Positions 1 through 11,586 of a stretch of 64,000 nucleotides of DNA are shown piece by piece. This DNA is from Hyperoplus lanceolatus. Taxonomy: Eukaryota > Chordata > Actinopteri > Uranoscopiformes > Ammodytidae. The notes below the pieces were generated by a model. It was not told the origin of the DNA and did no database searches. It saw only the letters and a list, made by a program, of their open reading frames with translations. The position numbers and the translations under genes were made by a program. The DNA lies in NCBI GenBank assembly GCA_026929865.2, contig CM049404.1, forward strand, positions 28,173,001 to 28,237,000, given 5' to 3'. How positions within the stretch are numbered: position 1 is the stretch's first letter; every line of letters starts with the position of its first letter.

Positions 1-1216
1 GATGGTTCCCGGAGAGGTATTTTTATTTTATGTTTTAGTATTTATCAATCTCTTCCCTAATGTTAACCAAGAACGCTCAGTGCACAAAAAAAACAATACA
101 AAGTTTAATATTACATTACTGTAGTTGCTACTAACAAATTCAGTAGGAAAAACAAAAACCAGATAGGTTGTCAGTGCACAATTTGGCATTGTGTTAAAAG
201 TAAAAGTTATCAGAACTGCAATGCGTTTCTGTCAGACATTATATATTTGCTGTTACAACTTTGGAGTACGATATTTATATTTATATAAAAACATAATTTT
301 CAAGGGACAAGTCTGCCACTGATCCAGCCCCTGTTACAAGTCTATTCAACGAATGCAAAGATACCAAACTGATACCACACCTCCATTAAACTCCCGACAA
401 GACAGAAGACAAATGTATCTCTAAACTGAAATAAATCCAATCCATTCTCCCCAGCTTCTGCCAATGCACAGTATCTTGTTTGAAGAACACTGAGCCTCTA
501 ATCTGCCTTTGCGTGCCGTTTGCGATAAACTCTTCAATAGGTATTTATTCATAGCGTTGTATTGTGTAGCAAACTGTATTGTTGTAGAGCCTATTTTCTC
601 TTTACGTCTTTAAGTCTGTTTACTTGATAAGAAAAATCAATTTTGGCTTTTGGCTCCCGAAGTAAGAGAACCCAAAAAAAATGTTCCTCGGAGACGCTTG
701 AATTGTTTTGCGAGCAAAAAATATGTTTATAAAAATGTTATTTAGGGGTGTCAGCTTTGTCCAGACATTAATTCCCCCGAGAAAAATGGCCTCATGAAAA
801 ATGTAAGTTGTTTCACTGGCTGTGGGCCTGTTTTAAATCCCCTATTAAGCCCCTAACAGCAGTCAATACACAGTGCCTCAATCGTTTGATACACTTTATG
901 GCTAGACAGTCAGGAAAACACAAAGATTCCTAACAGCTTTGGAGATTTACGAGCATACCACCGTGCTCTCGTCTGTAACACAAAACGTCAACATCCCAGA
1001 CAGTAATAGCTCTAATTTGACATTTTTATAGTGTTGTGTGAAGATTGTTCTTACGTGTAGGGTGAGACATTGCAGGGCAAGAACATTGGTTTGTCAAGCA
1101 CTGGTCATTTTTGAGATTGTTGTCCTTTCTGGCTTCCATTACATGTCTTCTCTACTATTATTAAAGGAAAAAGATATTCATGTGTTTATTTGACTACACT
1201 TTGTCTGTTTGCATTT
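1..1216. other. non-coding, AT-rich, nothing recognised
   Basis: No reading frame with a known domain and no splice-linked exons were seen on either strand. The sequence is unique-looking and AT-rich. It could hold regulatory DNA, but nothing in the bases alone shows this. Confidence 0.5.
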
Positions 1217-1258
1217 GTTAAAGATGGTCATATGTCTTCCCATATGACCATCTTTAAC
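1217..1258. repeat. perfect 18-bp inverted repeat (hairpin)
   Basis: The arms 1217-1234 and 1241-1258 are exact reverse complements, separated by a 6-base loop (TCTTCC). There is no poly-T run or gene end next to it, so it is not an obvious terminator. It may be a small fold-back element or the collapsed remnant of a MITE. Confidence 0.9.
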
Positions 1259-1841
1259 GACCATTTTTTTTCAATACTCTGAACCATTTATCTGAACTTC
1301 TAAAGCACTTACATCAACTAAACTTTCCATAATCATTCTAAGCACTATTCCGAAGGTTATTGGATATGTTAATATGTTGTTAACTGTCTGATTTATGATA
1401 CATTTTGTCCTTAAAAACACATGTTTTAGGACGTGTACATAGTATTTTTTTCTTCATAAAATTAAACAGCAAGAGCTTTGGTTGAATCCTAGAAGACACG
1501 GATAGAGATAACTGGTGTTACATTGCCACTCTACAAACGTCTGCACAGCTAACAAACACATAATGGCCGCGTTTCCCAGATTCGTTAAGAGCCTCTTTGG
1601 GCTAAGTACTTCTTTGGAGCGCTTGCAGTGTCCGGGTGCTTTACCTGAAAGTCTGGCACTGGAATGCTGTTGAACGGGCGCACAACACGCACACGTCATT
1701 AACCTACGCTTAGATACATTACAAATTGCCTGGGACTTTTTGTTGCTAGGTGTGACGCCCTCATTTCAATGCAAAATGATCCATACAATACATGGTTGAA
1801 AAGAAACCAAAATAGTTTATTGAAACCATATGGGGGAGGGG

Positions 1842-2807
1842 TTACTCCACGCTGTCTTTACTGGGCGTCTGCATCACCTGCAACGAAGGGAGATTGATTA
1901 GTGAAACCTTCTCACTCTTCCTTTTTGTTTGGTTCTGGAACTCCTGCCACTTCTTCCTCACAGCACGCCAGTCACGCAGACCACATGGGCTGGAGGGAGA
2001 CATATTTTCGGCTATGGCCTGCCTAACACGGTCCTTCACCGTGATGTTCTTTTTGCCCCTTGTTCCCCCGAATAAAACTCCCCGGTGCTGCCAGACCTCG
2101 TCCACTTAAGGCCAGGACACACCAGTCCGACTACCCGAAAATGGTGACTGCCGATTCAGGGAGCTCCAGTCTTCCCGTCGCGGCCGAAAAACTGCAAAGA
2201 ACACACCAAACCGACTGTTGCCTTTCCGTACGCTCTGCGCTTGCGCGGGACGTAATGTCTCCATAACAGCAGGCGGTGCAAATCTGTATTGTGGCCCGAA
2301 AAAATACGGAAGCCGGAAATGATGGGACTGCTCTCTAGAACATAAACATAGATAGAAATACGTATTTATATTTATGGACCATAAAGAGCACCATTTTTAG
2401 CAAAGAGTGTCGAGCATGGTGTCGAGCAGTCAACAAGGGTTGATGCATGTGAGTACTCGCTGAACGAAACAAACAAACACATTAAAACGATGGCTAACTG
2501 TTGTTAGCTGTTTGTGCTACCCGACTCACTTCCGGGCTTCACTGATTCGCTAGCCCTCCACAAATCAAATTGCTCAAACTGAAAGACTGTCCGCCGCCGA
2601 TTGAGCATGTTCAATCGGCTCAAAAGAAGCCAGACGACATCAACTACGACCGATTTCACGGCATACACCAAACAGATTCGTGTCTCCGTCCCCTCGAAAC
2701 TCTACAACGGCGATTATCAGGCCGGTGTGTCCTGGCTTTAAGACGCCCATCTCCTCCGCAGTAAACGACGGTGCCCGCTTGTTTCTTTTGCTGCCTCTTT
2801 CTTCCAT
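1842..2807 (-). pseudogene. Myb/SANT-like DNA-binding protein ORF, split by a transposon
   Basis: Read on the minus strand, an ATG at 2807-2805 opens a short frame (MEERGSKRNKRAPSFTAEEM...) that runs up to the insertion at 2741. On the other side of the insertion, from 2105 down to the stop at 1842-1844, the frame resumes with VDEVWQHRGVLFGG, then RVRQAIAEN and WRAVRKKWQEFQ. Together the halves look like the Myb/SANT-like (NAIF1/MSANTD type) DNA-binding domain, with the conserved aromatic and LFG positions and the final Trp helix. This domain is also the partner protein of PIF/Harbinger transposons. An AATAAA on the minus strand (1816-1821) lies about 20 bases past the stop, so the unit is compact and intronless. 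A TTAA-flanked element sits in the first helix region, and removing it leaves a one-base frame difference. The function is inferred from the fold only. It could be a Harbinger MYB ORF or a host-like gene copy. The gene is broken as it stands. Confidence 0.72.
2110..2737. mobile_element. 628-bp non-autonomous TIR element with TTAA target duplication
   Basis: The ends are inverted: GGCCAGGACACACC at 2110 and GGTGTGTCCTGGCT at 2724-2737, with one mismatch at the outermost base. TTAA flanks both sides (2106-2109 and 2738-2741). TTAA targeting is typical of piggyBac elements, but no transposase remains, so the superfamily is not settled. It interrupts the Myb/SANT frame. Confidence 0.8.
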
Positions 2808-2902
2808 TCTCACATCACATGTATGTGCCTATATCCACGGGGTATATATGCGCTAATGGGCTTGATTACTACTTTGATACACTTGTTGCCACACACACCC
2901 GA

Positions 2903-2914
2903 ACCCCCCCCCCC

Positions 2915-2950
<36 letters not shown>
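2903..2950. repeat. poly-C plus (CA)n microsatellite
   Basis: A run of about 14 C is followed by about 15 CA units. Confidence 0.95.
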
Positions 2951-2954
<4 letters not shown>

Positions 2955-4803
2955 ATACATGCGTAGCCTAATTCCACCTGTGTGGGGGAGACCACGGGGC
3001 GCTGTGTGTGACTTATGCGCTGATAAAGAGGTGGGTGATCGATTCGCCTGGTATCGATTTATTCAGTTTCAGCACGACCGCGGTGGACAGCTCCCACTAA
3101 AGAGCTTCTTTCGCTTCAATTTACGCGTTCTCCAAAGATGGCACTTAAGACGCCATCTGGGGAACACCCGTAGCTTAGCGCTCCTTCTTAGGCAAACCCT
3201 TCTTTCGACCCTTCTTTGGTCCCAAAGAACGATCGAATCTGGGAAACGCGGCCAATGTATGTTGATATGACAGCTGGCAATGTATGGAGTTAAACACTGT
3301 AACAGATGGCAACAAGCACTTTAGAACTGGGAGACGGCTGTGTATCTTCACATTAATTTCCTCAAGGTGAAATTGAAGTCGAAATGTGTCTATTTCTCTC
3401 GCTTGAAGCTCAAATATCATCACCCCCGGACAGAGATATTATCCATTATACTCACTTCAATACTGCAACAGACACGTGCCAGTAATCCCTACCGCAGCAC
3501 AACTTAATCCATGACTTAAAGTCTCTAGAAACCTGGTCTAAAATAGTCAAAATGCAATAAATGATCAAAGTTGGGTGTCTCAATAAGCTTTAAAAAAAAT
3601 TTGATTGAAAATAAATCTTAATACATCTTCGTTTACAAAACAGCTTTTTTACTGTGTAGACCGTTTTGACAGGACTGTGTGGCCGTGGCCGTATCAAACG
3701 GTCTCCATAGAAAGTCATTGTTTTTGTAGAATGTTTGAGCAGATAACTGCCGTGATTGGTTCAAAATACCTAACGTGTCATGAGAACCAGAGCTTACCCC
3801 GCCTCATCTAGAATGAATTTCTGTAAAGTTTATCAAACTTAAATGGCAATATCTTTAATTTGGATTGATAAATATGTCTATAACTCTTTTCAGTTGCATA
3901 CTATCATGCAACTAACTCCCCAAGTTACATAGTGAGAAGGATTTTGTGGACTTGGGTTCACAGTCGGCTTTAAGGAAGGGGCACGGTAAAGCATTGTCTC
4001 TCAACTCCAGACTTCCTCGTCCAATAATTTCAGCGGGTAATGTCCTTCCTTAGTTAATATGGAGATCAATCAAAGTAGGATTGTAATGGTTACAGGGATT
4101 ATTTTTCTCCGACACCTCTGGAAACCCGGTGATATGAAGAAATGACGCTATATATCATTTAGAAAATTAATGATTTCTTCAATATATTCGATTGTGATTT
4201 AGGCTTGTCCAATGTTGTTAGGTGGGCAGTGTGTGAACATTTTAAGTGGGTGGGAAGAGGGGATTCAAATTGAATTTCAGCCTTTTGCTTGTGAGGTTTG
4301 CTTTGTAAAACCAAACAATTAAAAAAAGCGTGTGTGCATTTTACAATAGTTAATAATACAGAATCATTTGAAGCACAGTTTACCATAAGCGGATCACACC
4401 CATAATAATCACAATTATGTATATTGCAGAATGCAGTTATTGTGGGTAATTTAGCATCGAGCCCTGAACGTGATTGTTCCATATTTCTCACTAATTACAA
4501 CATCTGTGATCAATTTTTCAGTTGTTGTTTTTCGTCCAATTACTTCCTTGACCAAATCCCCACTGTCGTCTTTCACCGGAGCTGGAAACATGCCGCGGGC
4601 TAATATTGTTTGGTACATTTATCCAGGATTTAAGATGTAGAGGTTCACTGTGCGCTGTAAACATATTTAATTTAATACAAACTAATTAGCAACCTCTAAT
4701 CCAACATGTATCTCCATAATTTGACTTACAAGCTTGAATACTAAGTAGTCTTAATTGTTCTTCTTTCTATACATGCTCCAGGGTAGTTCTGTAGGCTATC
4801 ATT
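2951..4803. other. non-coding; possible divergent repeat shared with 1562-1640
   Basis: No gene was recognised. About 20 bases near 3233-3253 (reverse strand) match 1566-1585 on the plus strand (both read GGCCGCGTTTCCCAGATTCG). Related text follows, which suggests two decayed copies of one DNA element. A lysine-rich minus-strand frame at 3175-3260 falls in this repeat and is probably not a gene. Confidence 0.45.
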
Positions 4804-5153
4804 TTAAAGGTGGAGTCAGCGATTCTGGAGAATGCTTGTTGCCCAAATCACTTTGTCAAAATCAGTGAATATCTCCTCACGATCCGCTACCTGTCTGTGA
4901 TATGTGTACGCTGAAAAAAAAAACAAGATATCAATACACAGCTTAGGCTCTGTAAACTGGTATCCAAACAAAGATTTTCTAAACAATCGGGGCCCAACGT
5001 AGCTAACAACATGACCATTTACAGAGCCTGGGCTGTGTATTAACACTGGATTTCTTTTCAGCGCACACATGGTACAGATAGGTAGCTGATGGTGAGAAGA
5101 TATTCACTGATTTTGACAACAAGCATTCTCCAGAATCACTGACTGTACTTAAA
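4804..5153. mobile_element. MITE family A, copy 1
   Basis: The left end reads TTAAAGGTGGAGTCAGCGAT. The right end is its inverted counterpart (CCAGAATCACTGACT ... CTTAAAGG). The interior carries the family signature of a direct/inverted pair reading AATATCTCCTCACGATCCGC and its complement. At least seven copies of this family occur in the window. Confidence 0.85.
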
Positions 5154-7108
5154 GGATCCTGTTAGCTCACTTCCCGCTGTTTGTCATACTTTACCTGCAA
5201 CTGTCATGGAGTGTGCACTGTAGCCTAACACTCCACTATGGAAAAACATATTTATCATTTCTTGAACCATGCAGCGAGTAATTGAGCAATTATTCAGTAA
5301 AAAAGGAAGTGCAGATTCTGCATAATGTCAGGTTCCTTAAAAATGCACTCGACTGAATTGATGGGGGAATCTATTTGTGTAAGTGCGTGGCATGCCTCTG
5401 TTCCTTGTGATTTAATGTCTAAAGTAATTGCCTGGGCACCGTCTTCTGCGGTTAAGTTTAAAAGGCATTGGCCAAGAAGTTACTTTGTGTAGTGCAACAC
5501 AGATGATGGAAATTGATTAAGCAAGGCAGTATAGTGAAGAGTATATGATGATGTATGAATCCAAACAAATGTACCTCTGGCGTTCAGACAACAACAACAA
5601 CACCACAGAGGCGAGTGGTACATCCTGACGCAATTAATCTCAATAATCTTTTCCAGTTCAATAAGAGGGCTAATGTAGAAAAAGAGGTGGACCGGTTTCT
5701 AGAAAGCGGCTGTTTGTAATGTTGATTACTTGCTTTGTTATTGCTTTGAGTGTCAGATTAATAGGAAAAAGCAAGAAATAACATATGGTGAGAAGAATGC
5801 AGGCACACGGGAATGCTCAAGATAATGAAGTATACACACACACAAACGAACAAACACAGACGCAAGCATAAGCACGCATGCAAGTGCACACGCGCAGACA
5901 CGTACACACACACAAACACACACACACAAAGACAAGCCCTAAAAACGGGGGACAAGATCTGTTTTCCAATTAAATTTCATGAGCTTCAATGACCTCGTAT
6001 GCTATCTCAATGTGGGAAGACCTCTAGACCAATAATCACAGACTTCACGTTTTGTTACCTTTCCTACTAAGAAAGAAAGAGACGTAAACAAAATAAATAC
6101 ACCTATTTATTTCTGGAAAGTCCAGAGTTAGATCTCAGTCCAGTCGTGAATTTGTGGATGCAGTTTTTTTTTACTGCAACACTCGTTTACATGCAGACTC
6201 ATAATCGGATAACTAAACGAATAAGACCTCAACAGGACTTTTAAACTGCATGTAAACACCTTTATCCGATCTACTTCGGACACAAATCGGCACAATAACG
6301 GACAAGAGAAGTCGGATAAGAACACCTAGATAATTCGTTCATTGTCGGCTTTCTCTCTGCATGTATGCAGGGATCGGATATCGCATATCGGACTTCTCGT
6401 TCTGTGCTTGTGTGCCTGCGCGTGATAGGCTACACCATGGCTTATTGACGGAAGAGAACCGGACGTGGCTCTAAAACCACTTATTGAAAGGGCTACAGCG
6501 CCCCCTAGCATAGTGGAGACAGCCATGCATCGGACATTTATCCGATTTCTGAAAGGCCATGTATACTCAGACAAGTGACACGGTCCGTTCGAGTGTCTTG
6601 TTCGATATATGTGATAATCCAATCTAGTTGTGCCATGGAAACGCACTGACTGACTTGAAAATGGTGAAAACCTATGCAAAAATGCATTCAGATCACTAGG
6701 CATTTGCGTTCAATTTGTCAAAAAACTAATAATTTTCAAATGATCGGAGCCAAAGATAAAAAAAACAAAACATTAAATGTATTTTGAGCCATACATTTGA
6801 GAATTTAAAGCACAGCTATTCTGACTTTGTCTGAGAGTACCTGCAAAGTCCTTTTCGTCTAACATATCCCCCAAAACTGGCAACTGAATCATCCGCAGAG
6901 CGTGAGTATGAGAGGAATTACAATCAAGCCGGCACTACCCTGAGGCCAGTTGTACGGCTAATTGTGAGCGGATGACAACAGGCTGCCCAGCGTTAGGGCT
7001 CATCTTCCTCTGGCTAGTTCAGCACCTGTCTGCTGGACACAAGCCTAATTCACTTCTGACAGCCTCAGCGCCAATGATTGATGCCCGAAGGTTCTCTGTT
7101 GGTGTGTC

Positions 7109-7157
<49 letters not shown>
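7109..7157. repeat. (GT)n microsatellite
   Basis: About 24 GT units, preceded by an interrupted GGTGTGTCGG. Confidence 0.95.
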
Positions 7158-7158
<1 letters not shown>

Positions 7159-7729
7159 TGTGCCAAGCTGCTCTATCTATAGAGTACTCCCTCTTGAAAA
7201 TCTTTTAGGCCACACCTTTCATGAAAGAAAAATGGCCGTTTGAAGTTTTCCTTTATATTCTTTCTTACCGTGGACACAAAATAAGCAGGTACTGTGTGGC
7301 GCTGATAATATTATGGTACTTGTAATCACATTTAGAGGCATATCGGGAGCAATGTAGGTTAAGAAATCTGTAAATGTGTGTTGTTTAGCTGATTCCGCAC
7401 AATGTTTGAGGGAGATAAAAGGTCTGTTGAGAAAATACCTTGCTGGCCACTTCATAGGGACAGTACAATGGACGGAATGTTTAAACAAAAAAAAAACGTT
7501 TTTAGCATTCTTAGTTTTGCCATTGTAAAAGAGTGATTCCCATGACCATTGCAATACTACTTAATCCACTCTTTCCACACACACATACCATAGGACCAGC
7601 AATATGGAGACACTTAAGTTTTTTCTCCATTGTTTGCTGTCGATAATCTTAGCATTGGCCTTGTGTGCGATATGACCTGAATGCACTTCGGTATACTGAA
7701 ATCTTTATCCTCTTTTTTTATGCTTGCGC

Positions 7730-7763
7730 CACACACACACGCACGCACACACACACACGCGCG

Positions 7764-7808
<45 letters not shown>
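7730..7808. repeat. (CA)n microsatellite with CGCG interruptions
   Basis: A CA tract of about 79 bases interrupted by repeated ACGCGCGC blocks, that is CA/CG alternating purine-pyrimidine sequence. Confidence 0.95.
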
Positions 7809-7810
<2 letters not shown>

Positions 7811-8519
7811 CTAGCCCCCTTTCAGCTCCGAAAGAATTTTAAACCTCCCCATGTCCTGATTCTATTGCATTTTTCATTGGTATTTTAAGCGAGGAGTTGT
7901 GAGGTCTTAGAAGTCAGCTGGCATTAATTCCACACAGGCCGAGGGATTCAACTTGATCCCTGGAAAGAGGCTAAAGAAGAAAGTTCTCCTGCTCCCAAAT
8001 GACTACAATTCTACTTTTCTCACACATAATTTTTCACATTTCTTTGACGGACAGGAGAACAATAGACAATTGAACGTGAATATAGATTGCTCTGTATGAA
8101 GACCAATTATGAATGTATTGAAAGGGTTTTCATGTTTTACTGAGATTTTCTTTTGTTATTTGTCATCATGTAAATTCTAGTTTCATTTGACTGATTGTCT
8201 CATTGTTCTCCATGGTGGTGGGCAATTGACTTAAGGTGCAGCCAGGGTATACATAATACATCAAGGCAAGAAGAAACACAAGGAAAGTCAGATCATACAT
8301 ACTACTTTGTTGGGGAAAAACATGAAATTTATTATATATTTGTTCACGTCTTTCAACCTACCATGATAGTGAGAGACCGTATATATGATAGAGCACACAG
8401 ATTGCTATTGCATTTAATGATAGAATAAGCATATATTAACCGAAATATGTCAATTTGGCTGTACAGACGAGGGTTTGTATCAGGCGTTGAGGTCTAAAAA
8501 GGTCCAAATTCTTGCGTTT

Positions 8520-10314
8520 TCAAACCAACTTCTCCATCCTCATCACGTTGATTCTGGCCAGCTTGGAGAACCAGCGGTTGGCGTGCGTGTTCTTGTGGGA
8601 CCCGGTTTGAACGAAGCCTGACTTTTGGCACAGGGACACGGCTGCTGTCTGCGGCGAGGTGATGTCCACCACCAGACGCGAGTGACCTTGCTCTTTGCAG
8701 AACTCGAGGGCCTTCTTCGTCAGCTGCGAACCCAGTTTTTGACCACGACACTGGAACTCCACAACCACGTGGGACATCTCACCGTAACCGCCGCCGTCTC
8801 CGCCATCTTGGAAATTCTCAGAGCCTCTTTCCACGGCTCCTCCTCCGTTGCAGTCGTCAAACCTATCCCCTTCCACACTACTTCCCAATCTACCCAAAAC
8901 TGCCACCATCCCCACCACTTTGGACTGGCCTCCGACGTCCGCCTCCGCCACCCAAAAGCCATTCTCCGGGTTGTCCACGTAGTTTGCGTTGATGTCGGCC
9001 ATGTCCGAGCTCAACCTCTTCTCCAGGTAGCCCTCGTAGATTTCGTGGCAGCAGTAGTATATGAGGCCGGCCCACGCGCTGCCAAACAGTAACGCTTGGA
9101 AGTAGGAGCTGCCGCCTAGCACGTAGCCGGCCATGGATATGCTGAGGGCGATGCCGATGTGGTCCGGGTGGCTCAGGGCTTTGAAGAAAGCCGGGTAAAC
9201 GTGTTCGTGTATCCCGTCGCGAAGCAGCGACATCACCGCTAGCTCGTCAGAGGGACTGTACTCCCGGATGGAGAACTGGACTGTAGGTAAGAGAGAGAGA
9301 TTTTAAAATTTGTATTACATTTATTTAATTTTCTTATAAATGTGTTACTTGTAATAATTCAAGTGTGATTTGGTATTATTTGGGACATTTTTAATATCTG
9401 TAGCGTTTTGAATTGAATTGAACCGTAGGTGAGAGAGAGAGAGAGGGAGGGAGAGAGAGAGGGAGAGGGGGAGAGAGAGAGCGAATAATAGCTTGGTGAG
9501 ACTAATCTGCCTGTTGCTGCAATAAAAAATTCCTGCAGGATTTCACAATGGGCTCAGTGCGCTCACGTAACTTGAATCAATACAGCTCATACAGAATCTT
9601 ATCCTTTTCATTTCTAGTTTAAAGGTGGAGTCAGCAAATTTGGAGAAAAGTTTTGTTTTCACTATCACTTTTTTGTCAAAACCAATATATATCACCTCAC
9701 TATATCTGCTACTTTTATGTACTGTTGTAGGCTGTTTTTTTTTAACACAGCCTAGGATCTGTAAACTGCCATGTTGCTAGATATGTTGGGCCTCCTTTGT
9801 TTACATACCGGTTTTAAGTGCACACAGTACGTACAAGTAGCAGAGCTTGAGAAGACATTTCCTGATTTAGAAAAAAAGTGATTTTAACAACAAGCGTTCC
9901 TCATAATCAGAGTGGCTTACTCCACCTTTAACTCTTATTTCACTAGAATATAAAAACCTGCCATTTGAAAAGCCTGGTTGTAAGTCACTAATACAATTAT
10001 TATGGTATTGTTTTTCTTCAAGAGTAAGAATCACACTGAGGTGAAATACAATCAGGTCTCATGTGCCAATGATGAAAAATCGAAGAATAGTGATGACCAT
10101 ATAAGGCAACAAACAAATGGTCTTTAGTTTCACTCAAAAGTGGCATGCATTATTTCGTAGCTATGTTAGTAGTGCCATTCATTTCATTCATCTAGCGTTC
10201 TCATTAGTGCACTTATTCATAACCACTTCGACTACTTGAAAATATAAATATATATATATATATAAAAGATTAACGTAATCAGATCGCAAACTTACAGTTA
10301 TTTTTCTGGGCCAT
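8520..10314 (-). CDS. NAT8/camello-family N-acetyltransferase, two exons
   Basis: The exons, complement, are 10314-10296 and 9280-8520, giving 259 residues. Exon 1 (MAQKNN) ends at a GTAAG donor. Exon 2 follows a CTACAG acceptor, and the joined frame reads FQFSIREYSPSDE, the usual start of NAT8-type proteins. Residues 50-95 hold a hydrophobic hairpin (IGIALSISMAGYVLGG, ALLFGSAWAGLIYYCC), as in the ER-membrane members, then SSDMADINANYV and FWVAEADVGG, which lead into the GNAT fold (KVVGMVAVLG, SHVVVEFQCRGQKLGSQL, RLVVDITSPQ, LCQKSGF). Two oddities are visible. A Gly/Asp-rich insert (VEGDRFDDCNGGG...) sits between the second and third GNAT strands. The acetyl-CoA loop reads RGQKLG where NAT8 relatives have RGQGIA, putting Lys in place of a conserved Gly. 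The family acetylates lysines or small amines at the ER; the substrate here is unknown. An in-frame extension upstream to 10473 exists, but the first ATG giving a family-like N-terminus was preferred. Confidence 0.85.
9281..10295. other. intron of the acetyltransferase gene
   Basis: It is bounded by GTAAG (10295-10291) and CTACAG (9286-9281) on the minus strand. It holds a GA-rich tract (9429-9482), a MITE family A copy and an (AT)n tract near 10249-10264. Confidence 0.8.
9619..9931. mobile_element. MITE family A, copy 2
   Basis: The left end is TTAAAGGTGGAGTCAGCAAA and the right end is GGCTTACTCCACCTTTAA, inverted. The copy lies inside the acetyltransferase intron. Confidence 0.85.
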
Positions 10315-10559
10315 GCCGTCTCGTTCCCCTTCGTCTTTCACTCTGAAAGACTTAGCGCCTCCGCTGCTCCCCCTGAACCTTAAGCTACAGATTGTGATAA
10401 TCAGCCATTCAAGAAAAGGGATTGAAATTAGTCTGAGCATGCTCACATATGGGTAGACGCCACGTACCCACACCTAGAAAAAACACACACGTGTAGACCT
10501 TAAATGACATTGAAGTGCTTCTGGTTGTATCAAATACACATCGAATAAGATGGTTTACG

Positions 10560-10915
10560 GTTAAAGGTGTTCTATGCTATTTCAGAAGAGAGGGGTTTGA
10601 AATTGGGAGAACCAGCAGTTAGTAAACAAAACACATTTCTCTACAAGTAATTCTTAGTATTGAATAATTCTATTATCATAAATCAAAAATATATATGAGG
10701 CACCTGGAACCAAGCTGTGGGCCCTGCTGCTTTAAACAACAACAGTGAAAAAGTAACTTTTAAGGTCGCTTCTTACTTCAAACAGAGTTCCGGGGATCCA
10801 ATTTCCCTGCGAGGAAAGTTTGTTTATTCAGCTATGAGAAAACAGTATACCAAAATGTTCACTTCTCTGACACACCCAAAGTTACGGGAATTAGAGGAGG
10901 CATGATTTAAGTTGA
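10560..10915. mobile_element. MITE family B, copy 1
   Basis: It begins TTAAAGGTGTTCTATGC and shares long blocks with 42900-43188. Examples are TATTGAATAATTCTATTATC, GTGGGCCCTGCTGCTTTAAA and CACTTCTCTGACACACCCAA. The right end is degenerate. Confidence 0.75.
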
Positions 10916-11586
10916 ATTGAAATTAATCACAACAACTTTGCTTTGATTTTTTGAAATGTAGAGGGGGATTTATTTTTTTTAACTTAATTAGCTTAGTCAA
11001 CTGTGTAAATCATTTTTTCGTTGGATTTCTCAGAGTCGGATGAGCACAGATGCAGAATATATTAAATCAGAATACTAGACTAGAATTCCACGCTTGTTCA
11101 AGCACTTCATAGATATTTTCCCTTCCGAATAAAATGTTCCTATTAAGCTTGTTTTGACTTGAGTGCTTCAGTTTTATTTTTCGTAGAGGGCTCTCAGGAA
11201 GTCTGCTGTCGATATCCACACACACACACCACTTCTTTTTTGACCGGAATATAAGGTGAAAGTAAAATTAATATTGTCCAGCCCCCCCTGACATAAAAAG
11301 TTCCCCGTGGCGTGGGTGACAGTGTCTTGTCCAATAACCCTGCAGCCCTCTTGACATGATTACATTTCCTTGGCAAGGAGACAGGCCTTTACACCTGTTT
11401 AAATCAATAGTGCTGCTGCCTCATGAATCTGTGAGCCCGCTAGAAGGTCAAGCAACTCTGGGGAACTTTCTCAAAACCATTTTTTTTACAACTGCCATGT
11501 GAATTGTGCAAGAGAGAAAAACGGTGAAATCATATTTGGTAGGTAAATGTTGTATAATGTTAACCAAAAAAAACAATACCCCTTTT
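10916..11586. other. non-coding, nothing recognised
   Basis: AT-rich sequence without domain-bearing frames. It sits between a MITE and the 5'-truncated end of a LINE. Confidence 0.5.

Larger units (their letters stand above)
5154..8519. other. non-coding with simple repeats and a decayed repeat near 6.16-6.64 kb
   Basis: No gene was recognised. The stretch 6160-6640 carries recurring ATCGGA/TCCGAT words and outer inverted text (GTTTACATGCAGACTC and GCCATGTATACTCAGAC), consistent with an old non-autonomous DNA element. A 125-residue minus frame in it (6326-6703) has no recognisable domain. Confidence 0.5.

Noticed and set aside
3175-3423. Minus-strand frame ending in a lysine-rich tail (LGPKKGRKKGLPKKER)
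   Set aside because: The tail falls in text repeated at 1562-1640, no domain is visible, and no supported upstream exon was found.
6326-6703. 125-residue minus-strand frame
   Set aside because: It lies in a repeat-like stretch with recurring ATCGGA words and has no recognisable domain.
8625-9092. Plus-strand frame of 155 residues
   Set aside because: It is antisense to the acetyltransferase exon and has no domain.
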